Of a stretch of 64,000 nt of DNA, positions 9,229 through 17,287 are shown in pieces. The stretch covers positions 24,033 through 88,032 of the forward strand of contig JAFQED010000028.1 in NCBI GenBank assembly GCA_017415765.1. The letters are read 5' to 3'. Every line of letters starts with the position of its first letter. Within the stretch, counting starts at the first letter, position 1. Both the position numbers and the translations under genes were made by a program. The stretch comes from Desulfovibrio sp. GTDB taxonomy: Bacteria > Desulfobacterota > Desulfovibrionia > Desulfovibrionales > Desulfovibrionaceae. Under the pieces are notes generated by a model that had not been told where the DNA came from, searched no databases, and worked only from the letters and a program-made list of their open reading frames with translations.

Positions 9229-10305
9229 TCAGGCAGAAAAATTCTCTTCCTGCAAGAGCGTTTGCAGCTCTTCCATAAAGGCGGCAAGCAGGGCCTCCTG
9301 TCCACGCACAGAACGGATGACCTCGCCCTTGCGAAAAATGATGCCCTTGTCACGCCCGCCGGCAAGACCAATATCGGCCTCGCGTGCCTCGCCAGGCCCA
9401 TTGACCACACAGCCCATGACAGCAACCTTGATATTTGCTGTGGAATCGGCCAATCGTTCTTCCACGGCACGGGCCATGCCCAGCAAGTCTATTTCCGTAC
9501 GGCCACAGGTTGGGCAGGAAATTATTTCCGGCCCACGGGAGCGCAGCCCAAGGGCCCGCAAAATCTCCCATGCCACAGTCATTTCCTCTTCTGGCTCGGC
9601 CGTCAGAGAAACCCGCATGGTATCGCCAATGCCCTCTGCCAGCAGGATGCCAAGACCCACTGCCGACTTGACGGCTCCTCGTACCAGCCCCCCGGCCTCT
9701 GTGATGCCAATGTGCAGGGGATAGTCACAGGCAGTACGCAGCAGACGATATGCGGCGATGGTGTCCAGCACCGATGAAGACTTGAGCGAAATTTTAATAT
9801 CCTGGAAGCCGCGCCTCTCCAGCAGACGTACATGCCCAAGGGCACTTTCTACCAAGGCTTGCGGGCAAGGCCCCCCATGCCTGTGCAGCAGATCTTTCTC
9901 CAAGGAGCCAGAGTTCACACCGATACGGATGACGGCCCTGTGGGCCTTGGCAGCGTCCACTACCCTGTCCACCCGTCCGCTGCCTCCGATATTGCCCGGG
10001 TTGATGCGCAGCCCCTCAAGCCCGGCCTCAAGTGCTGCTATGGCCAATCGCCAGTCAAAATGTATATCCGCTATAAGCGGCAGACGGGTGCCGTCACGGA
10101 TTTGCCGCAGGGCGGCAGCCGCATCCTCATCCGGCACAGCCAAACGTACAGCCTCACAGCCCCGTGCGGCCAGCCGGGCTATCTGTGCCAGCGTTGGGCC
10201 CGGTTGCCGGGTATCCGTATTGGTCATGCTTTGCACCATGATCGGGGCACCGCCGCCAATACGCAAATTGCCCAAACAGATGGCACGGCTTGTAGATATG
10301 GACAT
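9229..10305 (-). CDS. ispG: 4-hydroxy-3-methylbut-2-enyl diphosphate synthase (GcpE)
   Basis: 358-residue [4Fe-4S] enzyme for the penultimate step of the MEP pathway. The cluster ligands are visible as C264, C267 (SCPTCGRTE) and C299 with E306 (GCVVNGPGE). The N-terminal TIM barrel contains ADIHFDWRLA and RINPGNIG. The ATG at 10305 follows GGGGGAAA; an upstream in-frame start at 10377 adds a non-conserved leader crossing a small hairpin. This is the first gene of the eight-gene operon that also holds dxs and ispA. Confidence 0.96.
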   Translation of the reverse strand: MSISTSRAICLGNLRIGGGAPIMVQSMTNTDTRQPGPTLAQIARLAARGCEAVRLAVPDEDAAAALRQIRDGTRLPLIADIHFDWRLAIAALEAGLEGLRINPGNIGGSGRVDRVVDAAKAHRAVIRIGVNSGSLEKDLLHRHGGPCPQALVESALGHVRLLERRGFQDIKISLKSSSVLDTIAAYRLLRTACDYPLHIGITEAGGLVRGAVKSAVGLGILLAEGIGDTMRVSLTAEPEEEMTVAWEILRALGLRSRGPEIISCPTCGRTEIDLLGMARAVEERLADSTANIKVAVMGCVVNGPGEAREADIGLAGGRDKGIIFRKGEVIRSVRGQEALLAAFMEELQTLLQEENFSA

Positions 10306-10385
10306 GGTTTCCCCCGTTGTCCGTGTCGGCACACGGCCGATACCGACTGCCATCTTGTATGTTATTTTCCTGGACAAGCCAAGTC

Positions 10386-10402
10386 TTGGAATGGCTCTTG
10401 CA
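10386..10402 (+). promoter_or_regulatory. Possible sigma54 promoter upstream of the FlgO locus
   Basis: TTGGAATG-GCTC-TTGCA has the invariant GG-N10-GC spacing and matches the -24/-12 consensus TTGGCACG-N4-TTGCA at 11 of 13 defined positions. It is about 100 bp before the first FlgO gene. No enhancer site was identified. Confidence 0.5.
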
Positions 10403-10447
10403 AAAATTTTGACGTACGGTATTTTTTGCAGTCCTGCGTGAAAAGTC

Positions 10448-10474
10448 TCAACTTTTTGGCACGGCAGCCGATAG
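10448..10474 (+). promoter_or_regulatory. Probable sigma28 (FliA) promoter of the FlgO locus
   Basis: TCAACTTT-N11-GCCGATAG matches the flagellar sigma28 consensus TAAAGTTT-N11-GCCGATAA at 6 of 8 and 7 of 8 positions with exact spacing. It would start transcription about 20 bases before the FlgO-domain gene at 10502. This ties the locus to flagellar regulation. Confidence 0.6.
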
Positions 10475-10501
10475 TATCGGTACTACCCTCATGAGGTTAT
10501 T

Positions 10502-11191
10502 ATGCACGGTTTGAAGTCTCATATCCTGCTCTGGCTGCTTCTGTTGCCTCTGCTGCCCGCCTGTAGTGCAGCAACTCCCACCGATTCCGGCTATATTGAT
10601 GCTGTAGAAGTCAAGCTCAAGTGTCGCGAGTTGGCAGACCAGCTTTTGGCCACCCTGCCCAACAACGCCTTGCAGGGCTTTGTGGCCATGCCCACGTCTT
10701 TTGTTGACCAGAATAATACCAATGTATCCTCACCTCTGGGCAGATTAATGGCCGAGGCCATGTTTTATGAGTTCAACCAACGCGGTTTCCCCACCCGTGA
10801 ATACCGCCTGACTGGCAAGATAGCCGTGCAGGGCGGCCGTGACGACCTTGCCCTGGCTGCCAGTCAGATAGTCCCCACCACTGGTCAGAAATGGGCAGCC
10901 CTGGTGGTGGGAACATATTATGTGGACAAAGATGCCACTTTTATCAATGCGCGCCTGGTACGCGCAAGCGATGGCCTTGTGCTGCGGACAGGCCAACTTG
11001 TGCTAGTCAACACTCCCATTGTTATGCGTATGGGCAAAAGCGACAGCGTGACAATGGCAGCGGCCAATAGCAAGGGGGGTAACGCATCCGGTAAGGTTGC
11101 AAATACTTCTGCCGTAGCCAGGCACCCCCTCTACTCTCCTGCCACGGCCCTTACTGGTGGACGTGGTGTTCCCATCAGGCAGGGTAAATAA
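10502..11191 (+). CDS. FlgO-domain lipoprotein
   Basis: 229 residues with a lipoprotein signal (lipobox LLPAC, lipidated C21). The central FlgO-like domain (about 35-170) includes SSPLGRLMAEAMFYEFNQRGF and a VVGTYYVDKDATFINARLV strand pair typical of the family. In Vibrio, FlgO is an outer-membrane protein of the flagellar H ring. Residues 180-229 are a low-complexity tail. It is first of three genes on this strand, preceded by sigma28- and sigma54-like promoters, so a flagellar role is likely. The gene is not beside flgT or flgP, so the exact role is inference. Confidence 0.8.
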   Translation: MHGLKSHILLWLLLLPLLPACSAATPTDSGYIDAVEVKLKCRELADQLLATLPNNALQGFVAMPTSFVDQNNTNVSSPLGRLMAEAMFYEFNQRGFPTREYRLTGKIAVQGGRDDLALAASQIVPTTGQKWAALVVGTYYVDKDATFINARLVRASDGLVLRTGQLVLVNTPIVMRMGKSDSVTMAAANSKGGNASGKVANTSAVARHPLYSPATALTGGRGVPIRQGK

Positions 11192-11202
11192 GCGGAGCAA
11201 CC

Positions 11203-11490
11203 ATGCGTCAGCTACTTCTAATCCTTTTGTTCTGTCTTGTCTGTACAACGCCAGCCTTGGGGCAAGGCCAGTCCAGCTATTCCGGACTTGGCTTGCAAAA
11301 TCGGCATCACGGGCCTGATGTCAGTGAGGACTATCTTGACCAGGCCCGCGATTATCGAGATGAGGGGCGTTTTGAACTGGCACGGCAATCCTACGCCCTG
11401 GCCCTTTCTACCTGCCAAAATGCCACAAGCCTTGAAATCATCAAACGTGAACTGGATGCGGTGGAGCTTATGCTTCGCAGTTTGCGCTGA
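11203..11490 (+). CDS. Small secreted protein, function unknown
   Basis: 95 residues with a clear signal peptide (about 1-21, ending ALG/QG). The mature part is helical, with a TPR-like stretch (EDYLDQARDYRDEGRFELARQSYALAL) at about 46-72. It lies 11 bp after the FlgO-like lipoprotein gene and 8 bp before a second FlgO-like gene, so all three probably work together in the periplasm. I recognise no family. Confidence 0.75.
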   Translation: MRQLLLILLFCLVCTTPALGQGQSSYSGLGLQNRHHGPDVSEDYLDQARDYRDEGRFELARQSYALALSTCQNATSLEIIKRELDAVELMLRSLR

Positions 11491-11498
11491 GGTTGCCC

Positions 11499-12107
11499 AT
11501 GAACCGTATTATTATAATGATACTGCTGGGTGCTGCCCTGTTGCTGCCTATAGCCGCCGCAGCAGCCACCGTGCCCAATGCCGCAAGCGACATCGCCAGG
11601 CAAATGGATGAACAACTGATGATGCGCTATGCCGGGCCGGAAGATCCGTCCACCCCGCGTAAACAGCAGGAGGCCGTGGCACGCGCCCAAATTATGATCA
11701 TGGGGACAACACCGGCTGACATCAATGATCTGAACCGTACCAGTCCCCTTGCCCGCCAGATGACAGAAGAAGTCTCACGCTGGCTGATGGACGCAGGCTA
11801 TCGCTATCAGGAACTGCGTACCGGAAAATATATCCGTTTTGACAGACAAAGCGGGGAACTCATCCTGACCCGTGATGTAAGTCGCCTCACCAGCCGCAGA
11901 GGGACGGCTCCTGTCATTCTGGTCGGTACATACCTGGTAAGTGGAGCGCATGTCCGCTTCAGTATGAGTCTTATCCACTGTACAAGCCGCGAAGTCATTG
12001 CCAAGGGGGCGGCCTCTGTCCCCATTACGGATGACATCCTTGGCTTGCTTGAAGATTTACGCCCCGGTAGTGGCACAGTGCCCAGCACCTATACTCGCTT
12101 GCAATAG
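11499..12107 (+). CDS. Second FlgO-domain protein, exported
   Basis: 202 residues with a hydrophobic signal peptide (about 1-24, AAAA processing region) but no lipobox cysteine. It shares the FlgO-family core with the gene at 10502: a DLNRTSPLARQMTEEVSRWLMDAGYRYQELRTG helix segment, then VILVGTYLVSGAHVRFSMSLIH. The ATG at 11499 lies 6-8 bases after TGAGG; a TTG at 11493 is a less likely start. It is probably a paralogous partner of the lipoprotein in an outer-membrane flagellar ring. A strong terminator follows. Confidence 0.75.
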   Translation: MNRIIIMILLGAALLLPIAAAAATVPNAASDIARQMDEQLMMRYAGPEDPSTPRKQQEAVARAQIMIMGTTPADINDLNRTSPLARQMTEEVSRWLMDAGYRYQELRTGKYIRFDRQSGELILTRDVSRLTSRRGTAPVILVGTYLVSGAHVRFSMSLIHCTSREVIAKGAASVPITDDILGLLEDLRPGSGTVPSTYTRLQ

Positions 12108-12122
12108 GCCAGCTTCTACTGC

Positions 12123-12151
12123 TTGCGCCTGACAGGCTTTGCGCCTATCAT
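12123..12151 (+). promoter_or_regulatory. Possible promoter of ychF overlapping the terminator
   Basis: TTGCGC-N17-TATCAT, with a good -10 but a poor -35. Transcription would begin inside the terminator hairpin that follows. It is listed because ychF otherwise has only 27 bp between that terminator and its start codon. Confidence 0.25.
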
Positions 12152-12153
12152 AC

Positions 12154-12184
12154 GCCCGTTTCGTCCGAGACGGGCTTTTTTTTT
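12154..12184 (+). terminator. Rho-independent terminator after the FlgO locus
   Basis: 9-bp stem (GCCCGTTTC / GAGACGGGC, one G-T pair), 4-base loop, then nine T residues. It ends 27 bp before the ychF start codon. Confidence 0.92.
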
Positions 12185-12211
12185 GTAGCCCGACACACAG
12201 CAGGAGTATCC

Positions 12212-13312
12212 ATGGCACTCAGCATCGGTATCGTTGGTCTGCCCAATGTAGGCAAATCCACCCTTTTTAACGCTTTGACCAAGGCTCAAAATGCGCAAGC
12301 CGCAAATTATCCCTTTTGCACTATTGAACCTAACAAGGCCACTGTTGCTGTGCCGGACACGCGTGTGGACGCTCTCAGTGCCAAGGTCAGCCCACAAAAA
12401 ACCATTTATGCCAGCGTTGACTTTATTGATATAGCCGGTCTTGTGCGCGGTGCAAGCAAGGGTGAGGGCCTGGGCAATCAATTCCTTGCCAATATCAGAG
12501 AGTGTGCGGCCATTGTGGAGGTCGTACGCTGCTTTGAGGATGAAAATATCACCCATGTGGATGGTGCGGTGGCCCCCCTGCGTGATATTGAAACCATCGA
12601 AACGGAACTTCTGCTGGCAGATTTGCAAAGCGTTGAAAAACGATTGGAAAAGCTGCAAAAAATGGCCAAGGGCAGCAAGGACGCCAAGGCTGCGGCCGAA
12701 CTGATGCAAAACCTGCTTGATCACCTCAATGCAGGTAAGCCAGCCTCTGCCTTTGCCCTGCCGGAACAGGAGACCTTTCTGGCTTCATGGAGAGAGCTGG
12801 GGTTGATTACGGCCAAACCCATCATCTATTGTGCCAATGTAGATGAATCTGCCGTGGCAGATGGTAATCCACTGATGGAAGAAGTCCGCTCTCTTGCCAA
12901 GGAACGCAACGCCGGTTTTGCCTGTATCTGCGCAAAACTGGAAGAAGAACTGCAAGGGCTGCCCGAAGAAGAACAGGCAGAACTACTGGCTTCTTACGGT
13001 ATTGAGCAAAGTGGCCTGGTTCGCATCATCCGTACGGGCTATGCCACCTTGGGCTTGTGCAGCTATTTTACGGCCGGGCCAGATGAAGTCCGCGCCTGGA
13101 CTATTCGACAAGGCTGGAAAGCCCCCCAGGCAGCCGGTGTCATCCACACGGATTTTGAGCGTGGTTTTATTCGTGCCGAAGTGATCTCATATGATGCCTA
13201 TATGAGCCTTGAGAGTGAGGCCGCCTGCCGGGCAGCCGGTGTTCTGCGTGTAGAAGGCAAGGACTATGTGGTGCAGGATGGCGACGTGATGCACTTTTTG
13301 TTTAATGTGTAG
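12212..13312 (+). CDS. ychF: Redox-regulated ATPase/GTPase YchF (OLA1 family)
   Basis: 366-residue Obg-family P-loop protein that associates with ribosomes. The P-loop GLPNVGKST is at residues 8-16. The usual NKxD base-recognition motif is replaced by NVDE (YCANVDES), the family hallmark that allows ATP binding. The C-terminal TGS-like domain ends KDYVVQDGDVMHFLFNV as in other members. GGAG precedes the ATG. The gene is 6 bp from the convergent gene at 13319, with no terminator between. Confidence 0.97.
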   Translation: MALSIGIVGLPNVGKSTLFNALTKAQNAQAANYPFCTIEPNKATVAVPDTRVDALSAKVSPQKTIYASVDFIDIAGLVRGASKGEGLGNQFLANIRECAAIVEVVRCFEDENITHVDGAVAPLRDIETIETELLLADLQSVEKRLEKLQKMAKGSKDAKAAAELMQNLLDHLNAGKPASAFALPEQETFLASWRELGLITAKPIIYCANVDESAVADGNPLMEEVRSLAKERNAGFACICAKLEEELQGLPEEEQAELLASYGIEQSGLVRIIRTGYATLGLCSYFTAGPDEVRAWTIRQGWKAPQAAGVIHTDFERGFIRAEVISYDAYMSLESEAACRAAGVLRVEGKDYVVQDGDVMHFLFNV

Positions 13313-13318
13313 TAAGGA

Positions 13319-13894
13319 CTACCTGATTTTGGCATTATCAAATCTTTTGCCCTGTGCATGATCGTGCTGGTTTTTTCCCCATGCAATATGCAGAAAGATG
13401 TGACTTTCGGCCAGTTTTTCCGGTGCGATACTGAGGCAGATGTGTTGCAGATGTTCTCTGGGTATGCGGCAGAGGAATCGTCCTGCCTCCTGGGCCAAGT
13501 CCATCCACTGTACAAGGGGCGTCAGCAAGACAGCGGGACAATTTTTGTAGAGGAACAGTCCTCGTTTTGTTGGCACAAGAGGGAAAAGCCCACAGGCCAC
13601 AGGGCGCAAAGCCCGCTCAAGGCTGCATCCCTCTGATCCCAAGGCCTTACAGCCACGCTGATCCAGAATCGCGGTATGGGTATCGACCAAGTAAAGATGC
13701 TTACCTGTTTCCGGGCCAACCTGCTCCGGCAGAAGGTGCATGGGATAAGGGATTGGTGAGTCCTGAGGGCCGCAACAGTAACGACAATCCTGACAATAAT
13801 CATTCTCCAGCCAGCTGCCGCGCCACAGGAGCTTGCGGTGCTGGGGGAAACATTTTCGCCATAACGCGAGATAGTACCAAATGTCCTTTTTCAT
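13319..13894 (-). CDS. YkgJ-type cysteine-cluster protein
   Basis: 191 residues with a CxxCxxCC pattern (C34, C37, C40, C41) followed by RGCKALGSEGC and ALRPVACGLFPLVP. This is the layout of the zinc/iron-chelating domain once called UPF0153/YkgJ. Its role is unknown; such proteins probably hold a metal ion or Fe-S cluster. The ATG at 13894 was chosen over a GTG at 13969 because the extra 25 residues look random, but neither has a good ribosome binding site. Confidence 0.75.
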   Translation of the reverse strand: MKKDIWYYLALWRKCFPQHRKLLWRGSWLENDYCQDCRYCCGPQDSPIPYPMHLLPEQVGPETGKHLYLVDTHTAILDQRGCKALGSEGCSLERALRPVACGLFPLVPTKRGLFLYKNCPAVLLTPLVQWMDLAQEAGRFLCRIPREHLQHICLSIAPEKLAESHIFLHIAWGKNQHDHAQGKRFDNAKIR

Positions 13895-13980
13895 GGGATA
13901 TGATTTTGTCGCAAGTTGGCGAGGCTGGCAAGTAAAGACAGCACCATAGCCAAGACATGTATATCCCACTCCCCGGTGTC

Positions 13981-14008
13981 AAAAAAAATTTCCCAGCTCT
14001 GCTGGACA
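13981..14008 (-). terminator. Rho-independent terminator of the rnf-apbE operon
   Basis: Read on the minus strand: CCAGC-AGA-GCTGG stem, then AAA and eight T residues, about 85 bp after the apbE stop codon. Confidence 0.75.
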
Positions 14009-14041
14009 GTAAAAAAGGGCCCAAAAACAGTAAGGGCATAT

Positions 14042-14084
14042 GCCCATCCCACCTGAGCTGTACAGCAGAGTAGGCGGGATGGGC
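14042..14084 (-). terminator. Long hairpin just after apbE
   Basis: Arms GCCCATCCC and GGGATGGGC pair perfectly and extend inward for three more pairs past one mismatch. The loop contains the 10-bp palindrome GCTGTACAGC. It begins 9 bp after the apbE stop, so it is a first 3'-end structure ahead of the T-rich terminator at 13981-14008. Confidence 0.6.
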
Positions 14085-14093
14085 GTTGTGTTC

Positions 14094-15119
14094 CTATGCC
14101 AGTGCTCTGCCCGGCCAGCGACTGGATGTCTGTAACCGACCGTCCCGCCGAATGAGACAGCAGGAACAGCCCGGCAGAGAATCTGCCAGGGCCAGAGCTT
14201 CCCGTGGCGGCATGACAGCAAGGGCCGTGGCCAGACCATCGGCCATGAGACCATCAGGAGCGGCAACACTGATACCTGCCAGGTCACTGCCCTGCCCTGT
14301 GGACGGATTGAGCAGATGGCTGCGCCGACCTGCCGCGTCATAGACTATCTCATACACTCCCGACGTAGCCAAGGCCAGCCCCTGAGCAGGCATATCCAGC
14401 ACCTGCGGGTAGTGAGCCTTCTTATGGGGATCTTGTACAGCCACACGCCAGGGCTTTGCCCCCTTACTACCGCGTGCCACCATGTCTCCACCAGCGTCCA
14501 CCAGGTGATCAGGACAGCCAGCGTCAGAAAGATAGTCTGACATGGCCTGGGCCACATGCCCCTTGGCAATACCGTCCAGGGTCAGCCCCATACCGCTGCG
14601 CTGGAGGCGCAAAGTCTGGCCGGAGATGTTGAGATGTTCGGCCCCCACCAAATCCAGAGCGGCACGCAGCTCCTGCGTGTCTGGCCGAGTGCCTGTCTGG
14701 CGGGCTGCTTCAAGAGTTCTGATCAGAGGCAGTACCGTCATGTCAAAGGCCCCGTGCGTGGATCGGTGCAGACTGAGAGCACGCTCCATAAGTGCTGTCA
14801 ACTGCGGAGGGGCGTCATCCAGTCTGCCTGAAGCATTGAGTTCGCTCAGCGGGCTTCCTTCCGCAAAACGCGTGAAATGCTGCTCCAAAGCCTGTCCAAG
14901 GGCAAAGGCCCCGGCCATGGCCTCCCGTGCGCGGCCTCTGTCCGCATGAGCAACACTGATACTGACCATGGTGCCCATGAAGAGCATGGTCTGACGGGAT
15001 ACCGGCACAGAGGCTGCGGCCTGCACAGGGCTTATCACCGGCGCAAGACCAGTGGCCAGCATACCGCCCCCCAGCAGCACGGCCCGTATGAATTGACGAC
15101 GATTATAGATTTTAGGCAT
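14094..15119 (-). CDS. apbE: FAD:protein FMN transferase (ApbE / RnfF)
   Basis: 341 residues. This enzyme links FMN covalently to threonine in RnfG and RnfD in the periplasm. A Tat-like signal (NRRQFIRAVLLGG, residues 6-18) precedes the mature domain; family motifs include MGTMVSISVAH, LTLDGIAKGHVAQAM, VDAGGDMVARG and LLNPSTGQ. It is the last gene of the rnf operon, 10 bp after rnfB. RnfG keeps the target motif SGAT, so substrate and enzyme are co-encoded. Confidence 0.95.
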   Translation of the reverse strand: MPKIYNRRQFIRAVLLGGGMLATGLAPVISPVQAAASVPVSRQTMLFMGTMVSISVAHADRGRAREAMAGAFALGQALEQHFTRFAEGSPLSELNASGRLDDAPPQLTALMERALSLHRSTHGAFDMTVLPLIRTLEAARQTGTRPDTQELRAALDLVGAEHLNISGQTLRLQRSGMGLTLDGIAKGHVAQAMSDYLSDAGCPDHLVDAGGDMVARGSKGAKPWRVAVQDPHKKAHYPQVLDMPAQGLALATSGVYEIVYDAAGRRSHLLNPSTGQGSDLAGISVAAPDGLMADGLATALAVMPPREALALADSLPGCSCCLIRRDGRLQTSSRWPGRALA

Positions 15120-15129
15120 GACTTCCTCG

Positions 15130-15999
15130 TCAGGCTTGGGTTTGGGGCTGCTGTTCAGCAGTCGTCACTGTGGCGTCCGCAGGTGCTGTTGGGCGCACGT
15201 TGGCATAACGGAGGATACCCCTTGGACAGCCCTTGGCACAGGCTTCCTCGCAGGATGGGCCAAAGGAGAGACACAGGCCCGGATCAATGGTGATACGGTT
15301 ATCCTTGAGCGAGATGGCCTTGGCCGGACAGGTCTTGACGCACTTGGTACACTTGATACAGCCCACGCCGCAGACATCGCTCACGGCCCGCAGCTTGTCA
15401 CGCGTATTGCAGTAAACAGCCACCCGTGCCCGCTGCGGGGTAAGTTCCAGTATGCCGCGCGGACAGGCTGACACGCAGGTGCCACAGCCGGTGCATTTAT
15501 TGCGGTTCACATGCACCATGCCATCGTGTATCTCCATGGCTCCAAAGGGACAGACCTGCACACAGTCCCCGAAGCCCAGGCAGGAATGGGCGCATACCTC
15601 TGTGCCGCCGCGCAGCAGGGCTGCCGCCGCGCAGGAGGGCATACCCTGATAGTTATAGCGCAGGGCCACATTGCCGTCCCGTTTGGCACAGCGACGCAGT
15701 GCATAGAGAGGTTCAGCCTCAGCCACGGTCTTGCCCGTAAGCTCGCCTACGGCAATGCTGACGTCAGCCCCGCCAGCGCAGCACTTGTTGGCCGGGATGG
15801 CAGGATCATTGACCACCGCATTGGCATAGCCCTCACAACCGGCAAAGCCGCAGCCACCACAGTTGGCACCGGGCAGAGCCTCCATGACGGCTTCCACGCG
15901 GGGGTCTTCCTTGACATAGAAGACGTGTGATGCCACGGCCAGAATGATGGAAGCCACAAGGCCAAGGGCAAACAGGGACAGAATGGAAACAAAAACCAT
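15130..15999 (-). CDS. rnfB: Rnf complex iron-sulfur subunit RnfB
   Basis: 289 residues. An N-terminal membrane anchor (about 4-27) is followed by a 4Fe-4S domain with C47, C50 and C55 (CGGCGFAGC). There are then four further cysteine motifs: CAHSCLGFGDCVQVCP, CTGCGTCVSACP, CIKCTKCVKTCP and CLSFGPSCEEACAKGCP. That is more than the two ferredoxin clusters of the 190-residue E. coli RsxB; the expanded form is typical of anaerobes. It is expected to accept electrons from reduced ferredoxin at the cytoplasmic face. Confidence 0.95.
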   Translation of the reverse strand: MVFVSILSLFALGLVASIILAVASHVFYVKEDPRVEAVMEALPGANCGGCGFAGCEGYANAVVNDPAIPANKCCAGGADVSIAVGELTGKTVAEAEPLYALRRCAKRDGNVALRYNYQGMPSCAAAALLRGGTEVCAHSCLGFGDCVQVCPFGAMEIHDGMVHVNRNKCTGCGTCVSACPRGILELTPQRARVAVYCNTRDKLRAVSDVCGVGCIKCTKCVKTCPAKAISLKDNRITIDPGLCLSFGPSCEEACAKGCPRGILRYANVRPTAPADATVTTAEQQPQTQA

Positions 16000-16026
16000 A
16001 ATGCTAACCTCGGCTAAAAAGCAGTG

Positions 16027-16599
16027 CTATCCCATACCCTTGAAGCCCATGAAGGCCAGTGACATGAGTCCGGCCATAATCAGGGCAATGGGCGTACCGG
16101 CCATGACCTTGGGCAGACGGCAGGTATCCAGTCGCTCACGAATGCCAGCCATGAGCAGCAGGGCCAGGGTGAACCCCAGGCCATAGGCCAACCCCCAGAC
16201 CAGACCTTCCAGCAAGTCATAGCCTTCACGCTGCACCAGGATGGCCACACCCATGACAGCACAGTTAGTGGTGATGAGCGGCAAAAAGATACCGAGAGCC
16301 GCATAAAGGGGCGGCACGGCCTTCTTCAGGAACATTTCCACAAACTGCACCAGAGCGGCAATGACCACAATGAAGATGATCGTCTGCAAATAGCCCAGCC
16401 CGTAGGGATCAAGTACGAACTTCTGCATGAGCCAGGTGAACAGGGTGGCCAGCAGGGTAACGAAGATGACCGCTCCGCCCATGCCCAGAGCCACGCCCTT
16501 CTCCTTGGAGCAGCCCAAGTAGGGACAGTTGCCCAGGTACTGGGCCAGAACGATATTGTTAACAAAGATGGCAGAAACGAAGATACCAAAGATATCCAT
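16027..16599 (-). CDS. rnfA: Rnf complex membrane subunit RnfA
   Basis: 190-residue protein with six predicted transmembrane helices. It begins IFGIFVSAIFVNNIVLAQYLG and has the inverted-topology family motif LITTNCAVMGVAI. With RnfE it forms the pseudo-symmetric pair that carries a membrane [2Fe-2S] cluster and is thought to take part in ion translocation. It lies 27 bp before rnfB and 3 bp after rnfE. Confidence 0.96.
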   Translation of the reverse strand: MDIFGIFVSAIFVNNIVLAQYLGNCPYLGCSKEKGVALGMGGAVIFVTLLATLFTWLMQKFVLDPYGLGYLQTIIFIVVIAALVQFVEMFLKKAVPPLYAALGIFLPLITTNCAVMGVAILVQREGYDLLEGLVWGLAYGLGFTLALLLMAGIRERLDTCRLPKVMAGTPIALIMAGLMSLAFMGFKGMG

Positions 16600-16602
16600 A
16601 CA

Positions 16603-17286
16603 CTACCCCTGACGACACGCTGTGTCAGCCGAAGCGCAGGCCTGGCAGGAACCGCAACCCTGCTTCAGGGCTTCGGGTTCATGGCCTGTACGCTGCGCCT
16701 GCCAGATATTGATCATATTCATGCCAGCGAGAATGAGCCCCAGACAGATAAAGGCCCCTGGTGCCTGCACCATGATGCTCAGAGGTTCAAAGCCTTCCCA
16801 CATGACACTTTTGCCGAACCAGGTGCCATTGCCCAGTATCTCACGGATGGAACCCAGAAACGTCAGAGAAAGGGTGAAGCCGAGGCCCATACCGAGACCG
16901 TCGGCAGCAGAGGCGGCTATGCCATTCTTGGCGGCAAAGGCTTCTGCCCGGCCCAGGATGATGCAGTTCACCACGATGAGAGGCACAAAAATGCCCAGCT
17001 GCTGATAGAGCGGATAGGCATAGGCCTGCATGAGCAGCTCCACTGCCACCACCAGCGAGGCCGCAATGACAATGAAGCAGGCAATGCGCACTTTTTTGGG
17101 GATGATGGTGCGCACCATGGAGATGATCACATTGGACAGCACCAACACAAAGATAACGGCCATGCCCATGCCCAGCCCGTTGTCAGCAGAGTTGGTGACA
17201 GCCAAGGTGGGACACAGACCCAACAGCAGTCTGAAGGGCGGCAGCTCTTTCCAGAGGCCCTTGGTAAACTCCTGCATAATACTCAT
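16603..17286 (-). CDS. rnfE: Rnf complex membrane subunit RnfE
   Basis: 227-residue polytopic protein, paralogous to RnfA. It opens with QEFTKGLWKELPPFRLLLGLCPTLAVTN and contains PLIVVNCIILGRAEAFA, the motif carrying a conserved cysteine. The C-terminal tail is Cys-rich (CGSCQACASADTAC), a local feature that could bind metal but is not a standard part of the family. Confidence 0.95.
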   Translation of the reverse strand: MSIMQEFTKGLWKELPPFRLLLGLCPTLAVTNSADNGLGMGMAVIFVLVLSNVIISMVRTIIPKKVRIACFIVIAASLVVAVELLMQAYAYPLYQQLGIFVPLIVVNCIILGRAEAFAAKNGIAASAADGLGMGLGFTLSLTFLGSIREILGNGTWFGKSVMWEGFEPLSIMVQAPGAFICLGLILAGMNMINIWQAQRTGHEPEALKQGCGSCQACASADTACRQG

Positions 17287-17287
17287 A

